Source: CAYRMV01 sp964425255
Lineage (GTDB): Bacteria > Bacteroidota > Bacteroidia > Flavobacteriales_D > Crocinitomicaceae
NCBI GenBank assembly: GCA_964425255.1
Contig: CAYRMV010000078.1
Span: 1 to 16,029, forward strand
Length of the DNA: 16,029 nucleotides
Direction: 5' to 3'
Positions 6,431 through 13,526 of this stretch are shown here, in pieces (within the stretch, counting starts at the first letter, position 1; every line of letters starts with the position of its first letter). A program made the position numbers and the translations under genes. The notes beneath the pieces are model-generated. The model worked only from the letters and a program-made list of their open reading frames with translations, ran no database searches and was not told where the DNA came from.

Positions 6431-6735
6431 ATTTACGAAATTGGAATAAACAGCATACCTTAGGTTTGCTTTTAGGAATAGCAACTACATTGGTTGCATT
6501 ACCAATCACTTTACTTATTTATTCTTGGTTGAATGACTTCTCGTTTGATCAAGTTTGGTACAAGTTTACAGTACTTAGAAATGAACGAAGTAAGATTTTA
6601 GGTTTAGCAAGTATTGCTAATTTGTTTTGGTTTCACACTTTTATCCGAAAAGAAAATTGGAATCGTGCAATGGGAATTATTTTGGCTACTTTCATCAGTT
6701 TAGCTCTAATTATCTATTTTAAATACTTAGCTTAA
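6427..6735 (+). CDS. Small membrane protein between surE and lpxB, function unknown
   Basis: This 102-residue protein has about three hydrophobic helices: 12-35, 57-71 and 82-101. A short charged loop (YKFTVLRNERSK) lies between the first two. Its start overlaps the surE stop by 4 nt and its TAA overlaps the lpxB ATG by one base (TAATG), which supports it being a translated gene in the same operon. I recognise no domain. Its tight linkage to lpxB suggests, but does not show, an inner-membrane role connected with envelope synthesis. Confidence 0.82.
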   Translation: MNLRNWNKQHTLGLLLGIATTLVALPITLLIYSWLNDFSFDQVWYKFTVLRNERSKILGLASIANLFWFHTFIRKENWNRAMGIILATFISLALIIYFKYLA

Positions 6736-7865
6736 TGTCAAATTTAAAATTGTATGTGATAGCAGGTGAGGCATCTGGTGATTTACATGCCGCCAATTTG
6801 ATGAAAGCACTTCGTGTAGAGGACCCTTCGATAGATTTTCGTTTTTGGGGAGGAGATTTGATGCAAGAAGTCGCGGGTAAGCCTGTTAAACATATACGAG
6901 AATTGGCATTTATGGGGTTTGTTGAAGTAGTCTTAAATCTTCGAACTATTTTATCAAATATGCGGTTTTGCAAAGAGGATATCTTAAAGTACAAACCTGA
7001 CGCAATTGTATTGGTTGATTACCCTGGTTTTAATTTGAGAATTGCTGAATGGGCTAAGCAACAGGGAATCAAAGTTTACTATTATATTTCTCCGCAGGTT
7101 TGGGCTTGGAAACAAAAACGCGTGCATAAAATCAAAAAATCAGTCGATCATTTGTTTGCTATTTTACCTTTTGAGAAAGCTTTCTACGAGCAATTTGATT
7201 ACGAAGTAGAGTACGTAGGTCACCCATTGTTGGATGCAATTGAGCAATTTAAAGATACGAAATGGGACGAATCAGCTTTTCGTCAAAAATGGAAATTAGA
7301 TGAACGACCTATAATTGCGATTCTTCCTGGGAGTAGAAAACAAGAAGTTTCGGTCAAACTACCGATCATGTTGGAAGCTGTAAAATCATTCCCTCAATTT
7401 CAATGTCTGATTGCTGGTGCACCTGCTTTGGACGCTTCTTTTTATGAACCTTTTATTCAAGAAACACAAGCCAAAATAATACATGGACAAACATATTCGA
7501 TCTTATCACTAGCTTCTATGGGAATCATAACTTCAGGAACAGCTACGCTAGAAACAGCTTTATTTGAAGTTCCAGAGGTAGTGTGTTATAAAGGTTCATC
7601 TATTTCCTATCAAATTGCCAAACGATTGGTGAAAATTCGATTTATTTCGCTTGTTAATCTAATTATGGATCGAGAAGTTGTAAAGGAATTGATACAGAAT
7701 GAGTGCAATCCATTGAAAATTAGAGAAGAAATTGAATTGATACAACCAGGTGGATCTAAACGAAATGCGATGATGGATGAATATAAAAAATTAAAAGTAA
7801 CGCTTGGTGGAGGTGGAGCAAGTAAAAAAGTTGCACAATCCTTGTTGAAAACTATTCATTCTTAG
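6735..7865 (+). CDS. lpxB: Lipid-A-disaccharide synthase LpxB (GT19)
   Basis: LpxB condenses UDP-2,3-diacylglucosamine with lipid X to form the lipid A disaccharide, on the cytoplasmic face of the inner membrane. The 376-residue protein has the N-terminal block VIAGEASGDLHAANLMKAL, then FMGFVEVV, VDYPGFNLRIAEWAK, YYISPQVWAWKQKRV and VGHPLLDAI. The nucleotide-binding half carries ILPGSRKQEV and TSGTATLETALFEVPEVVCYK. Length is typical. Its presence means the organism makes lipid A and has an outer membrane. It is translationally coupled to the preceding small membrane protein gene. Confidence 0.97.
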   Translation: MSNLKLYVIAGEASGDLHAANLMKALRVEDPSIDFRFWGGDLMQEVAGKPVKHIRELAFMGFVEVVLNLRTILSNMRFCKEDILKYKPDAIVLVDYPGFNLRIAEWAKQQGIKVYYYISPQVWAWKQKRVHKIKKSVDHLFAILPFEKAFYEQFDYEVEYVGHPLLDAIEQFKDTKWDESAFRQKWKLDERPIIAILPGSRKQEVSVKLPIMLEAVKSFPQFQCLIAGAPALDASFYEPFIQETQAKIIHGQTYSILSLASMGIITSGTATLETALFEVPEVVCYKGSSISYQIAKRLVKIRFISLVNLIMDREVVKELIQNECNPLKIREEIELIQPGGSKRNAMMDEYKKLKVTLGGGGASKKVAQSLLKTIHS

Positions 7866-7889
7866 CTAAAACCATTTGGTTACAAGCTG

Positions 7890-7897
7890 TAATTTTG
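7890..7897 (+). promoter_or_regulatory. -7 box 4 nt before a GTG start
   Basis: TAATTTTG matches TAnnTTTG and ends 4 nt before the GTG at 7902, the same spacing as at glyS. It lies in the 36-nt gap after lpxB, so the SpoIID/LytB gene may have its own leaderless transcript in addition to read-through from lpxB. Confidence 0.45.
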
Positions 7898-7901
7898 TGT
7901 C

Positions 7902-9086
7902 GTGAAAGTCGTTTTACTTGTATTATTTCAATTCTTATTTCTCTGTTTACATGCGCAACAGATGCGAATTGGTGTCCTGAGGGATTATGCAGTAAAACGG
8001 ATTTGGTTTACTTACAGTGATGGTAGTTACCAGATTTATGCAGATTCAACGGATTTTGGATCTATTTTACCCAACGAATTTGTAGAAATCAATTACGTTT
8101 CCGGAACTAAAAAAGTAGAACTTAAAAAGGGAGTCACTTCTTTAGGTGAATTTTCAAAAGTTGTACTTATCGAAAATAAAAGCGGTCAATCTTTGATTCT
8201 AACATCAAAAAATCCTCAAGTAAAAGACCGAAAATACCGAAATGATTTTGAAATTTTTGCTGGTGAATCGGCGTTAACAGTTGTTAATCTCGTTGATATT
8301 AATCACTATTTGGGAGGAGTGGTCGAATCTGAAGGAGGAGGAGGCAAAGAATTGGAATATTACAAAGTTCAAGCTTTAATGAGTCGAACATATGCCTTGA
8401 AATACGTGAGGAAACACGAAAAAGAAGGGTTTTCACTTTGTGATCGTGTTCATTGTCAAGCATATCATTCCATGTTGCGATTCACGCCTAGTATTGATTC
8501 TGCTGTGCGTTCTACCGATGGTGTTGTGATGGTGGATGATCATGATGATCTTGTGGATGCTTATTTTCATGCTAATTGTGGAGGTCAAACAGCCGAAGCA
8601 CAAACCGTTTGGAATGAATCTGTTCCTTATCTGAATTCCTTTAGAGATACGTTTTGTATTTACACCAAGCAAGCAACATGGGAAAAACGAATTCCCCAAC
8701 AAGAATGGGCTGATTTTTTGACTTCTCGCTATAATTATCCTTTACTAGATTCTGTTTACGGTCCGTTGATTTTTTCTTTTAATCAACCAGAAAGAATGGC
8801 CTTTTATCATCACTCTTCTTTAGGAATCCCTCTCCGTGATTTACGGGAAAAATTCAATCTAAAATCTACTTTTTTTAGTACATACCCTGAAGGAATTGAA
8901 GTCGTTGTTAGAGGAAGAGGTTTTGGACATGGTGTAGGACTTTGTCAGGAAGGGGCAATGCGTATGGCTAAGTATGGTTTTAATTATCATCAAATTGCAG
9001 TTTACTATTTTCCTGGTATACATTTGATAAAACTTCCAGAACGTACTTTTTTCAAGCAATCAGGGAATTTTTATCTCGATTTCTAA
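7902..9086 (+). CDS. Exported SpoIID/LytB-domain protein
   Basis: SpoIID-type proteins are lytic transglycosylases acting on denuded glycan strands, or enhancers of cell-wall amidases (LytB). The 394-residue protein starts with a signal peptide (about 1-18, ending LHAQ). The SpoIID block spans YLGGVVESEGGGG (136-148, with Glu144 at the likely catalytic position) and KVQALMSRTYALKYV (155-169). Further blocks are CQAYH (185-189), FHANCGGQTAEA (222-233) and VVRGRGFGHGVGLCQEGAM (335-353), which are typical of the family. The GTG start is needed to include the signal peptide. It follows lpxB by 36 nt. The organism shows no sign of sporulation here, so a role in peptidoglycan turnover at division is an inference. 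Confidence 0.92.
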   Translation: MKVVLLVLFQFLFLCLHAQQMRIGVLRDYAVKRIWFTYSDGSYQIYADSTDFGSILPNEFVEINYVSGTKKVELKKGVTSLGEFSKVVLIENKSGQSLILTSKNPQVKDRKYRNDFEIFAGESALTVVNLVDINHYLGGVVESEGGGGKELEYYKVQALMSRTYALKYVRKHEKEGFSLCDRVHCQAYHSMLRFTPSIDSAVRSTDGVVMVDDHDDLVDAYFHANCGGQTAEAQTVWNESVPYLNSFRDTFCIYTKQATWEKRIPQQEWADFLTSRYNYPLLDSVYGPLIFSFNQPERMAFYHHSSLGIPLRDLREKFNLKSTFFSTYPEGIEVVVRGRGFGHGVGLCQEGAMRMAKYGFNYHQIAVYYFPGIHLIKLPERTFFKQSGNFYLDF

Positions 9087-9191
9087 GTTTTTATCGCAAG
9101 TAAATTGCGTTAACTTATGTTAATTTTATCGATTTAGCTGAACTCATATAAAATCATTTTGTTTAACGTTTGTAACTTAAAATTAAACAAA

Positions 9192-11153
9192 ATGAAAAAA
9201 CTATTTTACACATCAACAGGTGTTTTCTTCGTGACAAGTTTTTTGAGCGTCGGAAATGTATTTTCTCAAACCAATGTTTTTGATGATATAATCGCCACAA
9301 GTCCAAATCATTCCTCTCTTGAAGCAGCTTTGATTGCAGCAAATTTAGATGATGATTTACAAAATGTAAACGGAACATTTACGGTTTTTGCTCCAGACAA
9401 TACGGCGTTTGATAATTTAGCCGCTGAATTAGGCACTACTGTAAACGGTTTGTTAGCACTTCCTAATTTGGCTGATATTTTACTTTATCACGTTTTAGGA
9501 ACGGAAGTAAATGCAGCTGCTGTTTCGAATGGTGCAGTTGTAACACCTCTTTTTACGGGTAATTCATTAAAATTAACAAAGACAACAACCAACGGAGTTT
9601 TTGTAAATCAAGCTCAAGTAACAACTGCTGATTTGACTGCTGATAATGGAATCGTTCACGTAACAAATGCGGTGGTTTTACCTCGTGAAACAGTCGTTGA
9701 TGTGGCAATAGATAATGGTTTTACTTCTTTAATAGCTGCTGTTGTTCAAGCTCGCTTACTTCCTGCTTTGACTGATCCATTTTCTACATTAACTGTTTTT
9801 GCTCCAACCAATCAAGCTTTTACAGATTTGGCCACAGCATTGGATACAGACATCAATGGCTTATTAGCTCTTCCAAATTTATCAGATGTTCTAACATACC
9901 ATGTACTTGGATCGGAAGTTCCTGCTTCAGGTGTGAATAACGGTGCTATTGTTACTCCCTTGTTTAATGGAAATACGCTTAAATTGACAAAAACAACTGG
10001 AGGCGATGTGTTTGTCAATCAAGCAGAAGTAACCATGGCCGATGTTGAAGCTGAAAATGGGGTTGTTCATGTAATTGATGCTGTTGTTTTACCAAGCGAG
10101 ACAGTTGTAGATGTTGCGATTGATAATGGTTTTACGACTTTGGTTGCTGCTGTAGTTGAAGGAAGATTGCTTCCTGCTTTGACAGATCCATTCTCTACTT
10201 TGACAGTTTTTGCACCTACAAATCAAGCTTTTGATCAATTAGCTGCTGCACTAGGTGTTAATGCAACAGATTTGTTATCTGATCCAAATTTGGTTGACGT
10301 ATTAACTTACCATGTTTTAGGAACGGAAGTAGAAGCAGCCGATGTAACGAATGGAGCAATTGTTACTCCTCTAAATCCAGCGAATACTTTAAAAATGACA
10401 AAAACAACAACAGGAAATGTATTCGCTAATCAAGCACAAGTTACAACTGCCGATGTTGGCGCTGATAACGGTGTTGTACACGTGATTAACAGTGTTTTAT
10501 TGCCGCTTGAAACGGTTGTAGACGTAGCAATTGATAATGATTTTACAGCTTTAACTGCAGCGGTTATTAAAGCAGAATTGTTACCTGTTTTGACAAATCC
10601 ATTAGAATTATTCACTGTTTTCGCTCCAACAGATCAGGCGTTTACCAACTTGGCAACTGCTTTAAACACCGATTTAAACGGAATTTTAGCTTTACCGAAT
10701 TTAGCTGATGTGTTAACGTATCATGTCGTAAGTGGATTTGTTGAATCAACTGACTTAGTGAACGGTCCAGTTGAAACGGTTAATGGTGCGGATGTTATCA
10801 TTAATCTAACTGGTGGAGTGAAAGTGAACGATGCAAATGTAACTACTGCTAACGTGGAAGCTGACAATGGAATCGTTCATATCATTGATAAAGTGATTTT
10901 AGAAACATTTTTGGGTCTAAATGAAGCAAGCAAAGAGAAAATTAGCATGTATCCAAATCCTGCTTCAGATCAAGTAATTATTCAAGGTTTTGATCAAGGT
11001 GCTTACAGAATTGTAAATAATTTAGGCGAAATCGTCGCTCAAGGTACTGTCGACGGCGGTCTAGTTGATGTAAGTAAAATAGCAAATGGAATCTACCAAA
11101 TGGAAATTTTGCAAGATAACAAACAATATGTGGGTAGATTAGTGAAAAACTAA
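9192..11153 (+). CDS. Secreted protein with four FAS1 (fasciclin) domains and T9SS sorting domain
   Basis: This is a 653-residue surface or secreted protein. The start is the ATG at 9192: it begins a proper signal peptide (MKKLFY...NVFSQ, about 1-26), while the upstream in-frame TTG at 9159 would only add residues ahead of it. Four FAS1 domains follow at about 27-164, 165-301, 302-438 and 439-570. Each has the FAS1 boxes FTVFAPxxxAF, LxYHV and NGxVHxxxxVxLP/L. The C-terminal 75-80 residues (SMYPNPASDQVII ... GRLVKN) form a type A type IX secretion sorting domain, so it should cross the outer membrane through the T9SS. The mature protein is acidic and contains no cysteine. FAS1 domains usually mediate adhesion; the ligand is unknown. 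An imperfect promoter box (TAACGTTTG, 9164-9172) lies upstream. Confidence 0.94.
   Translation: MKKLFYTSTGVFFVTSFLSVGNVFSQTNVFDDIIATSPNHSSLEAALIAANLDDDLQNVNGTFTVFAPDNTAFDNLAAELGTTVNGLLALPNLADILLYHVLGTEVNAAAVSNGAVVTPLFTGNSLKLTKTTTNGVFVNQAQVTTADLTADNGIVHVTNAVVLPRETVVDVAIDNGFTSLIAAVVQARLLPALTDPFSTLTVFAPTNQAFTDLATALDTDINGLLALPNLSDVLTYHVLGSEVPASGVNNGAIVTPLFNGNTLKLTKTTGGDVFVNQAEVTMADVEAENGVVHVIDAVVLPSETVVDVAIDNGFTTLVAAVVEGRLLPALTDPFSTLTVFAPTNQAFDQLAAALGVNATDLLSDPNLVDVLTYHVLGTEVEAADVTNGAIVTPLNPANTLKMTKTTTGNVFANQAQVTTADVGADNGVVHVINSVLLPLETVVDVAIDNDFTALTAAVIKAELLPVLTNPLELFTVFAPTDQAFTNLATALNTDLNGILALPNLADVLTYHVVSGFVESTDLVNGPVETVNGADVIINLTGGVKVNDANVTTANVEADNGIVHIIDKVILETFLGLNEASKEKISMYPNPASDQVIIQGFDQGAYRIVNNLGEIVAQGTVDGGLVDVSKIANGIYQMEILQDNKQYVGRLVKN
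9270..10901 (+). repeat. Four tandem FAS1 repeats within the gene, 411-nt period
   Basis: Copies 2, 3 and 4 begin with ETVVDVAIDN at 9687, 10098 and 10509, exactly 411 nt (137 codons) apart. Copy 1 starts near 9270 with a different opening. The copies match better in protein than in DNA, with many synonymous differences, so the duplication is not recent. Copy 4 lacks the LKxTKTT segment present in copies 1-3. Confidence 0.9.
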
Positions 11154-11161
11154 AACATAAA

Positions 11162-11206
11162 GTTAAAAGGTTTTATACTGTGGTGGTGTGACTTTCCCCT
11201 TTTAAC
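11162..11206 (+). other. Inverted repeat after the FAS1 gene
   Basis: GTTAAAAGG (11162-11170) and CCTTTTAAC (11198-11206) are perfect 9-bp complements around a 27-nt loop. It begins just after the stop and precedes the main terminator, so the mRNA would end in two successive hairpins. Confidence 0.5.
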
Positions 11207-11216
11207 CCATGTTTTG

Positions 11217-11254
11217 AAACGACTAGGAACGATTCCAATCCTAGTCGTTTTTTT
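11217..11254 (+). terminator. Strong intrinsic terminator of the FAS1 gene
   Basis: AAACGACTAGGA (11217-11228) pairs perfectly over 12 bp with TCCTAGTCGTTT (11239-11250) around a 10-nt loop. Seven T residues (11248-11254) overlap the end of the 3' arm and continue past it. On the minus strand no T-tract follows the stem, so it serves the plus-strand gene. Confidence 0.9.
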
Positions 11255-11349
11255 GTTTAAATAAAATCTCTTTTTAACCTGAGTTCAATTGACTACGTCG
11301 CAGTTTCACAGTCTAATTTTTGTTCAGAACGCCAGTAAATGCTCCTGTT

Positions 11350-12624
11350 TTAGTTAACTTGTTTCATCAACATGCGGACAGTTTGACGCGTTCGTTGTTC
11401 CAAAATGATTGATTTTTCAATAGTAACTCGATCAATTGTCTCCTGGTCATAGTGGCGAATTGTAACTAATTCCAAGTGCTCGTTGTATCGAACTTCATAC
11501 TTTTCCTGAAAGGCTTCTAAGATCGATTTCATATTTGCTTTTTTCTGATCAAGAACGAAGGAAAAACTCAATGCCGAATTTTGCATTAAATTTATTTTGG
11601 CACCTAGTTTCGAAAGAAGATCAAAAATTTCACTCAAGTTCTCCTCCACAATAAATGAAAAATCCCGCGGCGTAATACTAATCAACACTTGTTCCATTTT
11701 AAAAATGAAAGAGGGAACCAAATGATCTTTATCCATCGATTCTTGGATCACTGTTCCGGCTGCATTTGGATCTACAAATGATTTCACATACAATGGAATG
11801 TTCTTGTTTTGAAGCGGTTTAATTGTTTTAGGGTGAATGACTGATGCACCGTAATACGCTAGTTCGATGGCTTCTTTAAAGGAAATTTGATCCAATTTAA
11901 TCGTGTTGTCAAACCATTTGGGGTCAGCGTTTAACATTCCTGGGACATCTTTCCAAATTGTCACACTTGTCGCATTTGTGCAATAAGCTAAAATTCCTGC
12001 GGTGTAATCGGAACCTTCTCTTCCTAAGGTTGTTGTGAAACCTTCTGAAGTGTGACCAACAAAACCTTGCGTTATAACACAGTCTGAAGCTTCAAATTGC
12101 GGAATCAATCGTTCGTTGATTAACTGCTCTGTTTTTCCCCAATCTACTCCTCCGTCACGGTAAACTCGATCTGTTCGAATGAGTTTTCTAGCATCCATCC
12201 AAACCGACTTCATTCCTTGTTCTCGGAGATAGGCTTCGACAATAATTGTACTAACCACTTCACCAATCGAAACAATTTGATCGTATTCAAAGTCAAAATT
12301 GTCTGAAATAGGTTTCTCAATTCGTTTGCGTAAATCTTCAAATATATCCTCGATTTGTTGGTGAACAGCATAGTGATCATCCGAAAATAGTTCTTTGATG
12401 ATCGATGCATGAAACTCAAAGCGCTCTTGAACCAAATAACGATACGAAGCATCATTATGCTCCCACAGTGCTTGAACGATTTCTTCCATGGCGTTCGTCG
12501 TTTTGCCCATAGCTGAAATAACGACCAATCGTTTGTCATTCGGAAATAAGGTTAAAATATTTGCGACATTTCGCACTGCATCTGCATCCTTAACGGAAGC
12601 TCCACCAAATTTGAAAACTAACAT
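11350..12624 (-). CDS. lysC: Aspartate kinase (monofunctional)
   Basis: This enzyme phosphorylates aspartate, the first step toward lysine/diaminopimelate, threonine and methionine. I take the ATG at 12624-12622 as the start, giving 424 residues. It opens with MLVFKFGGASV, the family KFGGxSV block, and a TATCTTTG box lies just upstream. An upstream in-frame start at 12786 would add 54 residues unlike the family. The kinase domain shows VVISAMGKTTN (about 34-44), TLGREGSDYTAG (about 199-210) and IWKDVPGMLNADP (about 223-235), plus YYGASVIHPKTI. The last 110 residues form the ACT-type regulatory region. There is no homoserine dehydrogenase fusion. The gene is divergent from the EI24-like gene, and the spacer contains two perfect palindromes. 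Confidence 0.93.
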   Translation of the reverse strand: MLVFKFGGASVKDADAVRNVANILTLFPNDKRLVVISAMGKTTNAMEEIVQALWEHNDASYRYLVQERFEFHASIIKELFSDDHYAVHQQIEDIFEDLRKRIEKPISDNFDFEYDQIVSIGEVVSTIIVEAYLREQGMKSVWMDARKLIRTDRVYRDGGVDWGKTEQLINERLIPQFEASDCVITQGFVGHTSEGFTTTLGREGSDYTAGILAYCTNATSVTIWKDVPGMLNADPKWFDNTIKLDQISFKEAIELAYYGASVIHPKTIKPLQNKNIPLYVKSFVDPNAAGTVIQESMDKDHLVPSFIFKMEQVLISITPRDFSFIVEENLSEIFDLLSKLGAKINLMQNSALSFSFVLDQKKANMKSILEAFQEKYEVRYNEHLELVTIRHYDQETIDRVTIEKSIILEQRTRQTVRMLMKQVN

Positions 12625-12643
12625 TTTGTTATTTTTTAGAATA

Positions 12644-12651
12644 CAAAGATA
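12644..12651 (-). promoter_or_regulatory. -7 box of the aspartate kinase gene
   Basis: The minus strand reads TATCTTTG, an exact TAnnTTTG match, 19 nt before the chosen ATG. It would fall inside the longer 12786-start reading, so it supports the shorter start. Confidence 0.6.
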
Positions 12652-12668
12652 CAAACCAACTCCCAGTG

Positions 12669-12681
12669 TTTGGTGACCAAA
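12669..12681. promoter_or_regulatory. 13-bp palindrome upstream of the aspartate kinase promoter box
   Basis: TTTGGT and ACCAAA are perfect inverted repeats around a central G. The site lies 17 bp upstream of the TATCTTTG box on the minus strand, where an operator or an element overlapping the -33 region would sit. Confidence 0.4.
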
Positions 12682-12743
12682 TCGATTTTTTAAACTAAGT
12701 TTTCCGAAAAAAACAGGTTGAAGAATAATTTTCAACTTGTGTA

Positions 12744-12758
12744 ATTTCAAAGTGAAAT
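12744..12758. promoter_or_regulatory. Second inverted repeat in the divergent promoter region
   Basis: ATTTCA (12744-12749) and TGAAAT (12753-12758) are perfect complements separated by 3 nt. It lies 13 bp upstream of the rightward promoter-like box (12772-12779), so it could be an operator for the EI24-like gene and the mutase. The AT-rich content makes chance occurrence possible. Confidence 0.3.
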
Positions 12759-12771
12759 CGAGTTTTTTTTG

Positions 12772-12779
12772 TATTTTCG
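12772..12779 (+). promoter_or_regulatory. Variant -7 box for the EI24-like gene
   Basis: TATTTTCG followed by CAAAC resembles the surE box (TACTTTCG followed by CAAAC). It lies 20 nt before the ATG at 12800 and probably drives the EI24-like gene together with the mutase. Confidence 0.45.
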
Positions 12780-12799
12780 CAAACACGTAAAATTTCTGT

Positions 12800-13516
12800 A
12801 TGCAGGCGTTTAATGATCATCTTTCCGCATTTCGCTTGGCTTTCCAGCACTTGGGTCAAGGCAAATATTGGTTGTATTTAATCCCTTCTCTGATAGTTGG
12901 ATTTTTATTTGCTGGTCTTTACGGAATTTTAAGTTTTTTAACCAGTTTGGCTGATACAACGGATTCTGTTCCACTAGTAGGATCTTACCTTGCCGATGGA
13001 ATCACTTCTGCCATTCGACTTACGGATGTAATTACAACAGAAATTTATAAATTTTTTATCCTTACTTTATTATCTCCAATTAGTTGTTTACTTTCTGAAA
13101 AAGTAGATAATGAAGTCACTGGCGCTTCCTTTTCTGGGGGAATTGTTCGGATTATGACAGATGTACTTCGGGCTATTTTTATTGTAATTGTTGCTTTGAT
13201 CCTGAATTTAGTGTTCATGGGACTCTGGTGGCTATTTGCTAAAATGACTGGATTTCATTTGTTGGATGAGGTTGTATATTTCCTTATTGCTGCATTCTTC
13301 ATTGGTTTTTCCTTTTATGATTACAGTCTTGAACGTTATGGAATTGGAACGTTTGGTAGTTGGCAATTTGGATTCAAAAATGCAAGCTATATTCTTTTTA
13401 CAGGCGCAATTTTTAGTTTACTTTTTTCCATTCCTGTAATTGGAATCATTTCCGCTCCTTTTATCATGACCATTGTGAGTACAATCGTTTATGTAAACAT
13501 GAATAAATCGAATTAA
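12800..13516 (+). CDS. EI24/CysZ-like integral membrane protein
   Basis: This 238-residue inner-membrane protein has about five hydrophobic segments: 24-50, 80-98, 124-148, 158-174 and 195-234. The order and motifs fit the EI24 (CysZ-related) family. These are the N-terminal amphipathic stretch before PSLIVGF, then LLSPISCLLSEKVDNEVTG (90-108), FYDYSLERYGIGTF (172-185), and IPVIGIISAPFI (211-222) near the end. CysZ transports sulfate, but the substrate of this divergent member cannot be read from sequence. It ends 10 nt before the mutase ATG on the same strand, so the two are very likely co-transcribed. Confidence 0.82.
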   Translation: MQAFNDHLSAFRLAFQHLGQGKYWLYLIPSLIVGFLFAGLYGILSFLTSLADTTDSVPLVGSYLADGITSAIRLTDVITTEIYKFFILTLLSPISCLLSEKVDNEVTGASFSGGIVRIMTDVLRAIFIVIVALILNLVFMGLWWLFAKMTGFHLLDEVVYFLIAAFFIGFSFYDYSLERYGIGTFGSWQFGFKNASYILFTGAIFSLLFSIPVIGIISAPFIMTIVSTIVYVNMNKSN

Positions 13517-13526
13517 TATTTTTCTA

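Noticed and set aside
9095..9123. Terminator after the SpoIID/LytB gene
   Set aside because: Two short inverted repeats (CGCAA/TTGCG at 9095-9109 and TTAAC/GTTAA at 9110-9123) occur, but the stems are only 5 bp and the following T-run is short, so termination is not supported.
9159..9191. Upstream TTG start for the FAS1 protein
   Set aside because: The 11 extra residues precede a complete signal peptide that starts at the ATG at 9192, which also has an A-rich upstream typical of this group.
12210..12539. Minus-strand 109-codon frame inside the aspartate kinase gene
   Set aside because: It overlaps the kinase coding sequence in another frame and lacks any domain. The same reasoning applies to frames inside glyS, the M1 gene, lpxB, the SpoIID/LytB gene and the FAS1 gene.
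12625..12786. 54-residue N-terminal extension of aspartate kinase
   Set aside because: The family begins at the KFGGxSV block. The extension is not family-like and would span the promoter box and both palindromes.
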